A DNA stretch of 61,962 nucleotides from an uncultured Paracoccaceae bacterium (GTDB lineage Bacteria; Pseudomonadota; Alphaproteobacteria; Rhodobacterales; Rhodobacteraceae): assembly GCA_938049225.1 (NCBI GenBank), contig CALICM010000049.1, forward strand, positions 1-61,962. The letters are read 5' to 3'. The notes below the pieces were generated by a model. That model did no database searches and was not told where the DNA came from. It worked only from the letters and a program-made list of their open reading frames with translations. This document shows, one piece after another, positions 1 to 9,467 of this stretch. The position numbers and the translations under genes were made by a program. Within the stretch, counting starts at the first letter, position 1; every line of letters starts with the position of its first letter.

Positions 1-73
1 TCATCTCCTCGCGGATCGCTTCAAGTGCAACCTTGGCCTTGAACTCAGGCGAGTGGTTCTTTCGTTTCTTCAT
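1..73 (-). mobile_element. IS3-family transposase OrfA, N-terminal piece cut by the window edge
   Basis: Read leftward from an ATG at 73, the first 24 codons give a peptide starting MKKRKNHSPEFKAKVALEAI, the standard opening of the helix-turn-helix OrfA protein of IS3-family insertion sequences. OrfA binds the IS ends and is normally joined to the DDE integrase OrfB by programmed frameshifting. Only this N-terminus is inside the window. The IS end probably lies at about 118-121, where a chromosomal reading frame resumes; I could not pair it with the other inverted repeat. The identification rests on a short but very typical peptide. Confidence 0.85.
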
Positions 74-121
74 TTCGGATCACTTCTTTCATCATGCGAT
101 CCACCTTAACCACTGGTCTGA

Positions 122-274
122 ATTTCCGCGACCACCTCTGAAGACGTTTCGGCGATTAGGGCGGAAGTTGATCGAATATACGACCTTGGCAAATGGTTCT
201 TGGGCCTAATTGCAACGATGGCGGTTGGTGTTCTTGGTTTGGCAATCGGCAACTTACGTTCGGCGAAGGAGTGA
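122..274 (+). pseudogene. 3' remnant of a membrane protein gene cut by the IS3 element
   Basis: An open frame enters from the IS boundary and runs 50 codons to a TGA at 272-274. It has no start codon of its own near the boundary. The peptide has a short charged helical stretch (EDVSAIRAEVDRIYDLG) followed by one clear hydrophobic segment (WFLGLIATMAVGVLGLAIG) and a basic tail. A coil followed by a single transmembrane helix is seen in XhlA-like and DUF1640-like small membrane proteins, but the family cannot be fixed from this piece. I infer that the insertion removed the 5' part. The rest of the interval to the tRNA shows no gene. Confidence 0.5.
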
Positions 275-433
275 GGCATGGCCTCGTGATGATTCCTGCC
301 TAAACGTAACGTTGCAAAAATACCGCAAAATTTCCACCCCCAAGCGTACCCCAGCACCTGATTTTGGCATCTTTCAGATCTCACCACCCCAGAGGGGGCC
401 GCCCGTTAATGAATTGATTTTATTGAATTTTTG

Positions 434-523
434 TGGCGGAGACGAAGGGATTCGAACCCTCGAGACCCTTCCGGGCCTACTCCCTTAGCAGGGGAGCGCC
501 TTCGACCACTCGGCCACGTCTCC
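434..523 (-). tRNA. tRNA-Ser (anticodon GCU)
   Basis: The reverse strand folds as a class II tRNA of 90 nt with encoded CCA. The acceptor stem GGAGACG pairs with CGTCTCC, followed by discriminator G and CCA at 434-436. The anticodon stem CTCCC/GGGAG encloses the loop CTGCTAA, giving anticodon GCT. There is a long variable arm, and the T arm carries TTCGAAT. It reads AGC and AGU serine codons. Its 3' end faces the IS3 element, and tRNA 3' ends are common integration sites, but I found no direct repeat of the 3' end in the window. Confidence 0.97.
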
Positions 524-679
524 GTTGACCGGTGTACTTGGCCCTGGGCGGGGATTGCAAGGTCAATCTGGGCGCGGGCCTGCGGCCGCTGACTCTGACC
601 TGAAACACATCCTGTTGATTTTGTGCTTCAGCAGAGCGCGCGCGGCGGCAAATGTGGCGCGGGCCCAGGTAAAAACGCG

Positions 680-2185
680 TTAGAAGATGAACGTATCCGC
701 GTTAAAGTCGGTCACATCAAAGCTGGCCCCATCATGATCGCGCAGCCGGATGATTTCTTCATCGATCTTCAGCACGATGCCGTTCTTACGTGCACCAATA
801 AATACATCCGAAATATGATTGGCGCTGGTGTCGCTCAGATCGATACGATCCACTTTGGGGTCGAAATCCAGGACAAAATCCGACCTGCCGTCGGATACGA
901 ACTCAAAGATATCCGCCCCATTTCCGCCAATCAGCGTGTCGCGGCCTCGGCCATCGATCAGACGGTCGTCGCCAGACCCACCGCTCAGCCGGTCGGATTT
1001 GCCCATACCCCAAATAACGTCGTCCCCGCTGGTTCCGTTCAGCCGGTCTTTGGTGGCACCCCCGCGGATATCCTCTCCGCCACGGGCCAGATCGATCACC
1101 AATTCCGTTACGCCCCCTTCCGAGGACGAGCCAACATAGGCATAGGCCGTTTCGCCCGCGACGCGCACTTCAATGCTCGACACATTGCCCAATGTGATGT
1201 CGAACCGATCCCCAAAGGTCTCTAGATGGACCAATTTGCCGCGATAGGTCAGTTCGAACAAACTGACGCCATCGTCCGCCCCGCCAGCAAGGACGAATGT
1301 GCGTGTGTCAGTGCCAAACACCTCCACCGCCTGCACGTTGTCAAACCTGGTAATCTGGGTATCGCGCTCAATGTCAATCGGCTTGATTTGCAGGTTTTTC
1401 GAGATCCGAAAGACCGACAATGAATCCGAGCCTGCCGCGCTGACGATTGCGAAAACCCGCTCGTCAATCTGAACCGTATCGATATCCGTCACAGCGCGAA
1501 ACCCCTCGCCCTCGTTCGGCAAAACGCGGCGCCCAACACCAAGGGAGCCATCGCCTTTGACAAAAAAAACATGCATCCCAGAAACGAGGCCACCGCCACT
1601 CAAAAGTGTCGATCTACCATGTAGCGTCGCGTAGTGCAGGACGGTGATGTCATCAAGCAAAAGCCAGTTGGTGTCTTCACGGTTTTGGATATTGTTCACC
1701 TGGCCGTTGGGCTCAATTTTAAAGACCTGAATTCCAGGCTGGCCAAAGGCGGTGGTGTAGAAGTAACTGCTATCACCTTGCCGAGCGGCGGTGCCGGTGA
1801 AACCACGGTCATACAGACCACCATCGTCCGTGAGCACCTGTTCAAGGGGCAAGGCGCCAGCGCCATCCAACCCGAACAGAGCGAAATTGTCATCATTGCG
1901 GCCCAGCGGCAGCAGGTAATTCTGCGTGCTGTTGGGCACCAGGACGAGGTCCGACAGCGTTGCCGTACCGCTGTTTTCGGTTTGCGCCACCAAGCCGCTT
2001 AGCGTGACAGCGTTGCGATCGGTGATGTTATAGACCGACAGCGAGCCCAACCCCTCGGACCCGATCACCAAGTATTTCTCGCCATCCTCTTTGTAATACA
2101 GCAGGTCCGACACGCCGACTGTCGGCAAGACGAAGCTGCCCTGTATCACAAAGCCTGATTTAATTAGATTTCCCAAGGGACCCAC
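680..2185 (-). CDS. RTX calcium-binding beta-propeller-like secreted protein
   Basis: 501 residues. Roughly residues 20-380 are a repetitive all-beta region with recurring units such as SVYNI, QVFKIEPNG, SVFRISKN and SLFELTYRG, which looks like a seven-bladed propeller of the lactonase/YncE sort. Residues about 385-440 carry glycine-aspartate RTX nonapeptides (NGTSGDDVIWG, GGSGDDRLIDG, GGNGADIFEF), and the last part has the DFDPKVDRIDLSD segment that usually follows them. This architecture is typical of calcium-folded proteins exported by type I secretion; no transporter genes are nearby. There is no N-terminal signal peptide, as expected for that route. The start is uncertain: the longest frame begins with GTG at 2185 behind a weak ribosome site. 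Substrate unknown. Confidence 0.8.
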   Translation of the reverse strand: MGPLGNLIKSGFVIQGSFVLPTVGVSDLLYYKEDGEKYLVIGSEGLGSLSVYNITDRNAVTLSGLVAQTENSGTATLSDLVLVPNSTQNYLLPLGRNDDNFALFGLDGAGALPLEQVLTDDGGLYDRGFTGTAARQGDSSYFYTTAFGQPGIQVFKIEPNGQVNNIQNREDTNWLLLDDITVLHYATLHGRSTLLSGGGLVSGMHVFFVKGDGSLGVGRRVLPNEGEGFRAVTDIDTVQIDERVFAIVSAAGSDSLSVFRISKNLQIKPIDIERDTQITRFDNVQAVEVFGTDTRTFVLAGGADDGVSLFELTYRGKLVHLETFGDRFDITLGNVSSIEVRVAGETAYAYVGSSSEGGVTELVIDLARGGEDIRGGATKDRLNGTSGDDVIWGMGKSDRLSGGSGDDRLIDGRGRDTLIGGNGADIFEFVSDGRSDFVLDFDPKVDRIDLSDTSANHISDVFIGARKNGIVLKIDEEIIRLRDHDGASFDVTDFNADTFIF

Positions 2186-2331
2186 CCCACCATGTCAAGC
2201 GCCAGGCGCCAATTCACTCCACAGCGGCAGAATGCAGGTTGGGATTGAATAGAAAGATAAGCGAAGATGAATGCCGGGTTAATAATCCCGCGCGTTGGTG
2301 CTTATCGAAAGGTAAACGCGCCGACGTTAGT

Positions 2332-3429
2332 TTAGGTGTTACTTAAGAAATGGAGCACATCACCGTCTTTGACAACATAGGCCTTGCCCTCGGCCCGCAG
2401 CTTTCCCGCCTCGCGCGCCGGTTGCTCGCCACCGGCGCTGATATAGTCCTCGAAGGCGATCGTCTCGGCCCGGATAAATCCACGCTCGAAATCGCCGTGA
2501 ATCACACCCGCGGCTTGTGGGGCCGTGGCGCCGGTGGGAACGGTCCAGGCGCGTGCCTCCTTAGGGCCGGCGGTGAAATAGGTGATCAAGCCCAGCAGAC
2601 TGTATCCCGCGGCGATCAGGCGATCCAAACCTGCCTCCTCAAGGCCCATCTCTTCCAGGAACTCGCTGCGTTCCGCGTCGTCTAGCTGGCTGATCTCTTC
2701 CTCGATCGCGGCCGATATCACAACGCTCGCCGCGCCTTGCGCCGCCGCCATCTCGGCCACCTGGGCCGATTGGGAGTTGCCTGTCGCAGCTGCCGCTTCC
2801 CCGACATTGCATACATAGAGCACAGGCTTCGCGCTGAGCAATTGCAGCTGCGCCCAGGCTTTGCGCTCGTCATCCGCAACGTCGACGGTACGCGCGGGCT
2901 GCCCGGCTTCGATGGCGGTTTTCGCGCGTTCCAAAAGCGACTGCGCGGCGACGGCCTCTTTGTCGCCACCGCGGATCTTGCGCAGCAGGCCCTGAAGGCG
3001 TTTTTCGATGCTCTCCAGGTCAGCCAGCATTAGCTCGGTCTCGATCACCTCGGCATCCGCGACCGGATCCACGCGGCCCGAGACATGGGTCACATCGTCA
3101 TCCTCGAAACAGCGCAGCACATGGGCGATGGCATCGCATTCGCGGATGTTGGCCAGAAACTGGTTGCCCAGCCCTTCGCCGCGCGAGGCGCCTTTGACCA
3201 ATCCGGCGATATCGACAAAGGTCATGCGCGTGGGCACGATCCGGGCCGAGCCTGCGATCTCGGCCAGTTGATCCAACCGCGCGTCGGGGACCGAAACCTC
3301 GCCGACATTCGGCTCGATGGTGCAAAAGGGGAAATTCGCGGCCTGGGCGGCGGCTGTGCGGGTCAGCGCATTGAACAGGGTCGACTTGCCCACATTGGGC
3401 AACCCAACGATGCCGGTTTTGAACCCCAT
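2332..3429 (-). CDS. ychF: Redox-regulated ATPase / GTPase YchF
   Basis: 365 residues, the normal length for YchF (Ola1 family), a universally conserved P-loop NTPase of the Obg group that prefers ATP and binds ribosomes. The protein opens [20 protein letters not shown], with the P-loop GLPNVGKST at residues 9-17. The [17 protein letters not shown] segment is the G3/switch II region, and a coiled-coil insert is followed by the C-terminal TGS domain, which ends with the typical [13 protein letters not shown]. The gene stands alone; trpA is divergent. It acts in the cytoplasm and is linked to translation and oxidative stress in other bacteria. Start ATG at 3429 is the family start. Confidence 0.96.
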   Translation of the reverse strand: MGFKTGIVGLPNVGKSTLFNALTRTAAAQAANFPFCTIEPNVGEVSVPDARLDQLAEIAGSARIVPTRMTFVDIAGLVKGASRGEGLGNQFLANIRECDAIAHVLRCFEDDDVTHVSGRVDPVADAEVIETELMLADLESIEKRLQGLLRKIRGGDKEAVAAQSLLERAKTAIEAGQPARTVDVADDERKAWAQLQLLSAKPVLYVCNVGEAAAATGNSQSAQVAEMAAAQGAASVVISAAIEEEISQLDDAERSEFLEEMGLEEAGLDRLIAAGYSLLGLITYFTAGPKEARAWTVPTGATAPQAAGVIHGDFERGFIRAETIAFEDYISAGGEQPAREAGKLRAEGKAYVVKDGDVLHFLSNT

Positions 3430-3579
3430 GATGCTTCTCCGTCCGCTAAGATATGCGGCGCATGTAGGGGGCGGGGCCGCCTAGGGTCAAGGGAGCGCGG
3501 GAAAAACCCCGCGCCCCATTGATTTTCACGCCGCGCTGTCCCACACAACGCGGCAGATCAATGACGGGGTGGTAAGGCG

Positions 3580-4371
3580 ATGACACGGATTGATGCAACC
3601 TTCGCGCGGCTCAAGGAACAGGGAAAATCGGCCTTCATCTCGTACGTTATGGCGGGCGATCCGGACTATGACACCTCGCTGGAATTGGTTCGAGGCTTGC
3701 CTGCTGCGGGCGTCGACATCATCGAGCTTGGCCTACCCTTCACCGACCCAATGGCTGACGGTCCCGCAATCCAACTGGCGGCGGGGCGGGCGTTGGACGC
3801 AGGCATGACTTTGGCGAAAACCCTGGACCTGGCCCGCGCCTTTCGCGCGGGCGACGATACCACACCGATTGTTCTGATGGGGTATTATAATCCGATCTAT
3901 TCGATGGGGGTCGAGGCTTTCTTGGTTGCCGCGCGCGACGCGGGCGTCGACGGTTTGATTGTGGTGGATCTGCCACCCGAGGAAGACGAAGAACTGTGCC
4001 TGCCCGCCCAGGCCGCAGGCCTGAACTTCATCCGACTGGCGACGCCTACGACCGATGACGCGCGCCTGCCCAAAGTACTTCAAAACACTTCGGGCTTTGT
4101 TTACTACGTCTCGATCACGGGCATCACCGGTGCCGCCTCGGCCAATGCCGCTGCCGTCGCGCCCGAGGTTGCACGGATCAAAGCCGCCACCGATCTTCCT
4201 GTCTGTGTGGGCTTCGGCATCAAAACCCCCGAAACTGCGCGCGACATTGCCTCGGTGGCCGATGGCGCGGTGGTTGGCTCGGCCATCGTGGCGGAACTGG
4301 CCGCAGGCAAGCCTGTCGACCAGGTTCTGGACTTTGTTAAATCCCTTGCCGAGGGGGCGCACCGCGGCTGA
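3580..4371 (+). CDS. trpA: Tryptophan synthase alpha chain
   Basis: 263 residues. TrpA cleaves indole-3-glycerol phosphate to indole and glyceraldehyde 3-phosphate and passes indole through a tunnel to TrpB. The catalytic glutamate (Glu49 in IELGLPF) and aspartate (Asp60 in DPMADG) sit at exactly the enterobacterial numbering. The phosphate-binding loops are present ([10 protein letters not shown] and VGFGIKTPE). The gene is not beside trpB or trpF here; it lies alone, convergent with the lldD-type gene 26 bp downstream. A ribosome site GGTAAGG precedes the ATG. Separation of trpA from trpFB is a little unusual, and trpB must be elsewhere in the genome. Confidence 0.97.
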   Translation: MTRIDATFARLKEQGKSAFISYVMAGDPDYDTSLELVRGLPAAGVDIIELGLPFTDPMADGPAIQLAAGRALDAGMTLAKTLDLARAFRAGDDTTPIVLMGYYNPIYSMGVEAFLVAARDAGVDGLIVVDLPPEEDEELCLPAQAAGLNFIRLATPTTDDARLPKVLQNTSGFVYYVSITGITGAASANAAAVAPEVARIKAATDLPVCVGFGIKTPETARDIASVADGAVVGSAIVAELAAGKPVDQVLDFVKSLAEGAHRG

Positions 4372-4397
4372 TCTTCAAGGCAAACCGCGTTGCGGCG

Positions 4398-5600
4398 TTA
4401 TTCGGCCGCCAGCCGGTTCTCACCATCCCAGGCTGCAGGCCCCAGCGGGACTGGGATCTGATGTGGGAAGATCAAATTCTCGGCGTTCATATCGTGGATG
4501 TCCGTCCGACCGCACAAGGCCATTGTCGTATCCAATTCTTTGTGGATGACTTCAAGCGCCTTGGTCACGCCCGCCTGGCCCATCGCGCCCAAACCATACA
4601 GAAACGCCCGCCCAATATAGGTGCCCTTGGCCCCCAAGGCGACTGTTTTCAGCACATCCTGGCCCGAGCGGATGCCACTGTCGAAATGGACCTCAACCCG
4701 GTCGCCCACCGCCGCCACGATCTGCGGCAGCACGGTCAGCGAACTCATCGCGCCATCCAATTGGCGTCCGCCGTGGTTCGAGACGATGATTGCGTCCGCC
4801 CCCTTATCCGCAGCGATCCGCGCGTCCTCGGCATCCAAAATCCCCTTGATGATGAATTTGCCATCCCAACGATCACGAATCCAGTCAATGTCATCCCAGG
4901 TCAGGGATTGGTCGAACTGCGCATGGGTCCAATCGGCCAACGAGCCCATATCGTCGACGCCCTTCGCGTGGCCCACGATGTTGCGAAAGGTCCGCCTGTG
5001 GGTTTGCAGCATACCCAAGCACCAGCGCGGCTTTGTCGCCATGTTCAGAATATTCGCGATGGTCAGTTTGGGCGGCGCACCCAGGCCATTTTTCAAGTCT
5101 TTATGCCGCTGGCCGATCACCTGCAGATCCAGGGTCAGAACCAAAGCCGAGCATCCGGTGGCCTTAGCGCGATCGATCAGATCGCCCGCGAAATCGCGAT
5201 CCCGCATCACATAGAGTTGGAACCAAAACGGGTTCTTGGTGGCCGCCGCGACATCCTCGATCGAACAAATCGACATCGTCGACAGGGTAAAGGGTACGCC
5301 GAATTTCTCGGCCGCTTGCGCTGCCAGAATCTCGCCATCCGCATGCTGCATGCCGGTCAGTCCGGTGGGGGCCAGGGCTACCGGCATTGCCGCCTTTTGC
5401 CCGACCATCGTCGTCGCGGTCGAGCGGCCCTCCATGTTCACGGCCACACGCTGGCGCAGACGGATCTTGGAAAAATCACTGGAGTTCTCACGATAGGTCT
5501 GCTCGGTCCACGAACCACTGTCGGCGTAGTCGTAAAACACCCGCGGCACCCGGCGTTTGGCCATCAGGCGCAGGTCTTCGATGGTTGTTATGGTGGTCAT
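4398..5600 (-). CDS. lldD: FMN-dependent alpha-hydroxy acid dehydrogenase, L-lactate dehydrogenase type
   Basis: 400 residues from the ATG at 5600, which has GGGGA seven bases upstream and starts MTTITTIEDLRLMAKRRVPR; a longer frame to 5690 adds 30 residues of unlikely character. The protein is a TIM barrel of the L-lactate dehydrogenase / glycolate oxidase family. Visible marks are the N-terminal YDYADSGSW segment, the substrate tyrosine in FQLYVMRDRD, and the active-site motif SNHGGRQLDGA with the catalytic histidine and the arginine that grips the carboxylate. In LldD the enzyme is membrane-associated and passes electrons from L-lactate to the quinone pool. Lactate is the likeliest substrate, but other 2-hydroxy acids cannot be excluded. 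No lactate permease or regulator is adjacent. Confidence 0.88.
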   Translation of the reverse strand: MTTITTIEDLRLMAKRRVPRVFYDYADSGSWTEQTYRENSSDFSKIRLRQRVAVNMEGRSTATTMVGQKAAMPVALAPTGLTGMQHADGEILAAQAAEKFGVPFTLSTMSICSIEDVAAATKNPFWFQLYVMRDRDFAGDLIDRAKATGCSALVLTLDLQVIGQRHKDLKNGLGAPPKLTIANILNMATKPRWCLGMLQTHRRTFRNIVGHAKGVDDMGSLADWTHAQFDQSLTWDDIDWIRDRWDGKFIIKGILDAEDARIAADKGADAIIVSNHGGRQLDGAMSSLTVLPQIVAAVGDRVEVHFDSGIRSGQDVLKTVALGAKGTYIGRAFLYGLGAMGQAGVTKALEVIHKELDTTMALCGRTDIHDMNAENLIFPHQIPVPLGPAAWDGENRLAAE

Positions 5601-5711
5601 GGCACGATCCCCGGTCCCTGTGAACTGGCCCGTTTTGGCCAATCTTTCAGACCAAAATACCCCTAAGCGGCTGCCAGAGCAATGCAACACACAATGTCCG
5701 GTTTACCCAAC

Positions 5712-5740
5712 AAAAAACCCGGCGCCTGGGCCGGGTTTTA
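5712..5740 (-). terminator. Rho-independent terminator after trxA
   Basis: A perfect 10-bp stem (AAAACCCGGC / GCCGGGTTTT) with a 6-nt loop lies 23 bp past the trxA stop. Read leftward, the stem runs into six T residues. Because of its A/T-rich arms it could also stop transcripts arriving from the other direction. Confidence 0.85.
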
Positions 5741-5762
5741 AAATTCGATGACCTGGGGCGGC

Positions 5763-6083
5763 TTAAACCGACTCTTCGATCCAGCCTTGCAGGGCTGCTT
5801 TCGGGGCAGCGCCGGTCTTGTTGCTGACCACCTTGCCGTCTTTGAACATGAACAGCGCCGGAATACCACGAACGCCAAGTTGGCTGGGCGTGCCGGGATT
5901 TTCGTCAACGTTCACTTTGACGATTTTCACCTTGCCCGCCATCTCGTCGCTTAGTTCTTCAAGCGCGGGGCCGATCTGTTTACAGGGGCCGCACCATTCC
6001 GCCCAAAAATCCACCACGACGGGGATGTCCGATTTGACCACTTCGGCATCGAAGCTGCCGTCCGTTACTTTCACTGTCGCCAT
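5763..6083 (-). CDS. trxA: Thioredoxin
   Basis: 106 residues, the length of thioredoxin 1. The redox motif WCGPC is at residues 30-34, preceded by the conserved VVDFWAEW strand, and the cis-proline follows in RGIPALFMF. It keeps cytoplasmic protein thiols reduced, using thioredoxin reductase. A strong ribosome site, AAGGAGG, sits eight bases before the ATG. The gene lies 66 bp after addA in the same direction, an order often seen in Rhodobacterales, and a clear terminator follows it. It may be read from its own promoter as well as from the addAB transcript; the sequence does not settle this. Confidence 0.97.
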   Translation of the reverse strand: MATVKVTDGSFDAEVVKSDIPVVVDFWAEWCGPCKQIGPALEELSDEMAGKVKIVKVNVDENPGTPSQLGVRGIPALFMFKDGKVVSNKTGAAPKAALQGWIEESV

Positions 6084-6149
6084 GGTCTGGCCTCCTTCAT
6101 ACTCGCGGAACCCGCGTCTACCCCCACCTAGGGGCGCTGCGCTTTTGGG

Positions 6150-9100
6150 TCAAGTGGCGGTCGCGGTTTGCAGCACCGCTGTCACAATTTCGTGGGGTAG
6201 GGGGGTGAAGCGCGGGGCTCGGGTCCACAGGACACCCGCGCGAACCGGCTGATCCGGCAGAATTTCCCGCAACGCCAGCACATAAAGCGCCAACTGCCCC
6301 GCGATGGCCGCTGGCAGCGCGGCGCCATCGGGCGGCGGTTGGCCGGTGGATTTATAGTCGATGATCCAGATACCGTCGTCCGCGAAGACCAAGCGATCCA
6401 CCTGTCCACGGATGGCTCGCCCCTCAAGGGCCGCGATTTTGCCCGCCACGGGTGCTTCGGAGATGCCGCCAGGGGCAAAGATCCATGCCAAGTCGGGTGC
6501 GCGCAATAGGGTCGACGCTTCGGCAATGAGCGTGTCGGGGTCCATGGGCGCGGGATCAAATGCCGCCAGCGCCGCCCGCGCCCCGGCGGACCAATCGGCG
6601 GGCGGAACATCGGGCAGAACTTCCAACAAAGCGTGCAAATGCAGGCCATATAGACGCGCCGCCTCTGGATCCTCCGCGGCTACACCCTGACTTACGTCAG
6701 GAGGCAAAAACGCCGCCCCATCGCGCGAGGGCGCCAGTGGCGGGGTGCTTGCCGGGGGGGCCATCGCGCGTTCACCTGCCCAAGTCGGAACGGGAAGCAT
6801 GCTTTGCCGGTCCTCACGCGCTGCTGGCACGGGCACCTCTCTCCACCCGCTGCTCAGCGTCGCCACCCCATCCGATCCAACCGTGGGCGCCAATCCTTCA
6901 AGTCCTGCGGCCACGGCACTATACCAACTGTCGTCCTCGCCCTTGGGATCCTCGCCCGCGCCTGCGATGACCAACCATCGCTCTGCCCGGGTCATCGCCA
7001 CATAGAGCAGCCGCCAACGCTCGGCCTTGTCCAAGGCCAGCCGCACCCCCTCGGCCCGCTTCAGTGCAGTGGGGCGACCCGCATCCTTGGGCACCGAGAG
7101 GGTCGCCATATTGGCCCCAAGCGGTACAATTGGGTCCGGTGGCGGCGGACGGTACTTGCCGGTTTCGGGCAGGATCACAATCGGCGCCTCAAGCCCCTTA
7201 GCGCCATGAACCGTCATCACGCGCACCTCGCCCGCCTCGGCGTCCAACTGGCGTTTGACGTCTGGATTACCGCTGGCCATCCAATCCAGAAACCCGGTCA
7301 GCGTGGGCGGTTCGACCCGCTCATACTCAAGGGCCAAGTCCAACAAGGCCGCGACCGCTTCCTCGGCCTCAGGGCCCAGGCGGGCGCGGATGCGCGGCGC
7401 GGCTTGGTGGCGGATCAGGATGCGCTGCAGCATCTCGTGCGGGCGCAAGAAATCCGCACTCCCCCGCAGATCCGCATAGAGCGCCCATGCGTCAGGGTGT
7501 CGATCAGCGGCCGCTTCCAGCGCCGCCGCCAGCGTTCCACTGCGGCCATGCGCCAGCGCGAACAACTGCGCCTCGGACAGTCCAAACAGTGGCGAGCGCA
7601 GCGCCGCTGCCAACCCCAGATCGTCGCCCTCTGTCGTCACGGCCGAGAGCAACCCCAGCAGATCCTTGACAATCAACTGATCGTTGACCTTCAGCCGATC
7701 CGCGCCAGCCACCTTCACGCCACGTTCCTTAAGCGCAGACAGGATCGCCCGAAAGAGGGTGCCACGGCTGCGCACCAGCACCAGAAAATCCCCCGGTCCA
7801 ATCGCACGCTCAGTGCCGGGCAGGCAGATCCCGCTTTCGATCAGATCCGCCATCCAATCGGCGATCCGCGTCGCCAACACCAAACGCGGATCGCCTGCGC
7901 CGGGGGCATCCACCGGGGCGCTCCAGGGTGAAGGGTCGGGCGCGGGCGCTGGGGGCTGCCAGGGCCACAGATCCACACGCCCGGGCAAATCCGCCCTGAA
8001 CGCCCTGTGGTCGGCGGCCTCGGGCAGTCCGGGTTTATCCGCGAATACCCGATCCACCAACGCCAGGATCGGCGGGGCCGAGCGGAAGGAGTGCAGCAGA
8101 TCGCACCGCTCCAACGTCTCGCTGATATCTGTCAGCGCGCCGGCATAGCGGGTCTGCTGATCGCCAAAGGCTGCCGGATCGGCCCCCTGAAAGCTGTAAA
8201 TCGACTGTTTCTCGTCCCCCACCACGAAAACCGTGCGCGGGGTGTCGGTGGCGCCTGCGAAGAACTCGGACGTCAGCGCATCGATGACCGCCCATTGTGC
8301 GGGGCTGGTATCTTGCGCCTCGTCCACCAGCACATGGTGGATGCCGCCATCCAGGCGATAGCGGATCCAATCGGCGGTCTCGCCCCGTGTCAACAGATGC
8401 CGCGCCGCGCGGATCATGTCGTCGAACTCCAACATACCCAGCGCCTGTTTGCGCGCGTCGTATTTGGCCAAAAAAGCCTGCGCGAACCGCAGCAAAGCCT
8501 GGGTGCGCGCCCACGCCGCCTCGGCCTGCTCCCGCTCCTGCGCGGCGGCGATCGCATCGGCGATTTGTGCCAGCATGTCGGCCGCATCGGGCAAAAGTGC
8601 CTTCACCGCGTTGGTGCCCATATGCTGGCGCAGCGGCTCGCCATCTTTTTTCAGAAACCCCGCACGCAGCAGCGCGGTTGCATCGTTGCCGCCCGCGCGC
8701 AAAGCCCGCAGCCCCGCCAACGCGCGTTGCTCATTCTTGCCGCCCCCGGCCGCCAGCGCATCGATCAGTGCGGACATTTGCGCCGGCTCAAGTGTGGCCT
8801 GCACATCGGGCAGCGGCTTGTCCAAACCAAAGGCACCCAGAAGCGCGGGATCCTCAGGCGACGTTTGCAAGCGATCGCGGTGCTGCACGATTGCGGCCAG
8901 CACAGCCTCCAAATCCTGATCCCTACCCGCAAGATACCCCGCGAGGCCGTCAAACCCACTTTCCGGATCTTCGGCCAAGGTGTCCAAAATCGACGCCCGC
9001 TCCTGGGCGGCCTGCCGCGCCTCAAGCACCTCAAACCGGGGCGTCACTCCTGCTTCGAGCGGAAAGCGCCGCAGCAGCGCCTCGCAAAAGGCATGGATCG

Positions 9101-9467
9101 TTTGAATACGCAGCCCCCCCGGCGCCTCGAGCGCGCGGGCGAACAAGGTGCGCGCGGCTGCCAGATCCTGGTCCGAAATGCCCAGCCGACCCTCGTCCAA
9201 TACGCCCAGCGCGGCCCGCAGGTCCGCGTCGGGCAGCATCGCCCAGGTCCCAAGGCGTTTGAACAAGCGGTTCTGCATCTCGCCCGCCGCCGCCTTGGTA
9301 TAGGTGAGGCACAAGATCCGCCGCGGGTCCGCACCCCGCAGCAACAGGCGGGCAACACGATCGGTCAAAACCCGGGTCTTGCCCGAGCCCGCGTTGGCCA
9401 CGACCCACGAAGATCGATCAGGCCGCGCCGCGCGCACCTGTGCTTCGGTCGCTGCATCGCGGATCAT
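6150..9467 (-). CDS. addA: Double-strand break repair helicase-nuclease subunit AddA
   Basis: 1105 residues. AddA is the UvrD/PcrA-type helicase and nuclease half of AddAB, which processes double-strand ends and loads RecA in place of RecBCD. Visible are the Walker A ANAGSGKTRVLTDR near residue 25, the LTYTKAAAGEM motif Ia, the helicase motif II VLVDEAQDTSPAQW, GDEKQSIYSFQGADP (motif III), the VMTVHGAKGLEAP motif V, YVAMTRAERWL (motif VI), and the C-terminal RecB-like nuclease motif IIDYKSTG. The start ATG overlaps the addB stop (ATGA), so the two are translationally coupled. The gene is the fourth of a five-gene run from tsaE-amgK. Confidence 0.95.
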   Translation of the reverse strand: MIRDAATEAQVRAARPDRSSWVVANAGSGKTRVLTDRVARLLLRGADPRRILCLTYTKAAAGEMQNRLFKRLGTWAMLPDADLRAALGVLDEGRLGISDQDLAAARTLFARALEAPGGLRIQTIHAFCEALLRRFPLEAGVTPRFEVLEARQAAQERASILDTLAEDPESGFDGLAGYLAGRDQDLEAVLAAIVQHRDRLQTSPEDPALLGAFGLDKPLPDVQATLEPAQMSALIDALAAGGGKNEQRALAGLRALRAGGNDATALLRAGFLKKDGEPLRQHMGTNAVKALLPDAADMLAQIADAIAAAQEREQAEAAWARTQALLRFAQAFLAKYDARKQALGMLEFDDMIRAARHLLTRGETADWIRYRLDGGIHHVLVDEAQDTSPAQWAVIDALTSEFFAGATDTPRTVFVVGDEKQSIYSFQGADPAAFGDQQTRYAGALTDISETLERCDLLHSFRSAPPILALVDRVFADKPGLPEAADHRAFRADLPGRVDLWPWQPPAPAPDPSPWSAPVDAPGAGDPRLVLATRIADWMADLIESGICLPGTERAIGPGDFLVLVRSRGTLFRAILSALKERGVKVAGADRLKVNDQLIVKDLLGLLSAVTTEGDDLGLAAALRSPLFGLSEAQLFALAHGRSGTLAAALEAAADRHPDAWALYADLRGSADFLRPHEMLQRILIRHQAAPRIRARLGPEAEEAVAALLDLALEYERVEPPTLTGFLDWMASGNPDVKRQLDAEAGEVRVMTVHGAKGLEAPIVILPETGKYRPPPPDPIVPLGANMATLSVPKDAGRPTALKRAEGVRLALDKAERWRLLYVAMTRAERWLVIAGAGEDPKGEDDSWYSAVAAGLEGLAPTVGSDGVATLSSGWREVPVPAAREDRQSMLPVPTWAGERAMAPPASTPPLAPSRDGAAFLPPDVSQGVAAEDPEAARLYGLHLHALLEVLPDVPPADWSAGARAALAAFDPAPMDPDTLIAEASTLLRAPDLAWIFAPGGISEAPVAGKIAALEGRAIRGQVDRLVFADDGIWIIDYKSTGQPPPDGAALPAAIAGQLALYVLALREILPDQPVRAGVLWTRAPRFTPLPHEIVTAVLQTATAT

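Noticed and set aside
106-387. Leftward 93-codon frame near the left edge
   Set aside because: It is antisense to the membrane-protein remnant, which has far better composition.
210-488. Rightward 92-codon frame ending GGDEGIRTLETLPGLLP
   Set aside because: That ending is the well-known false peptide produced by reading the tRNA-Ser gene backwards.
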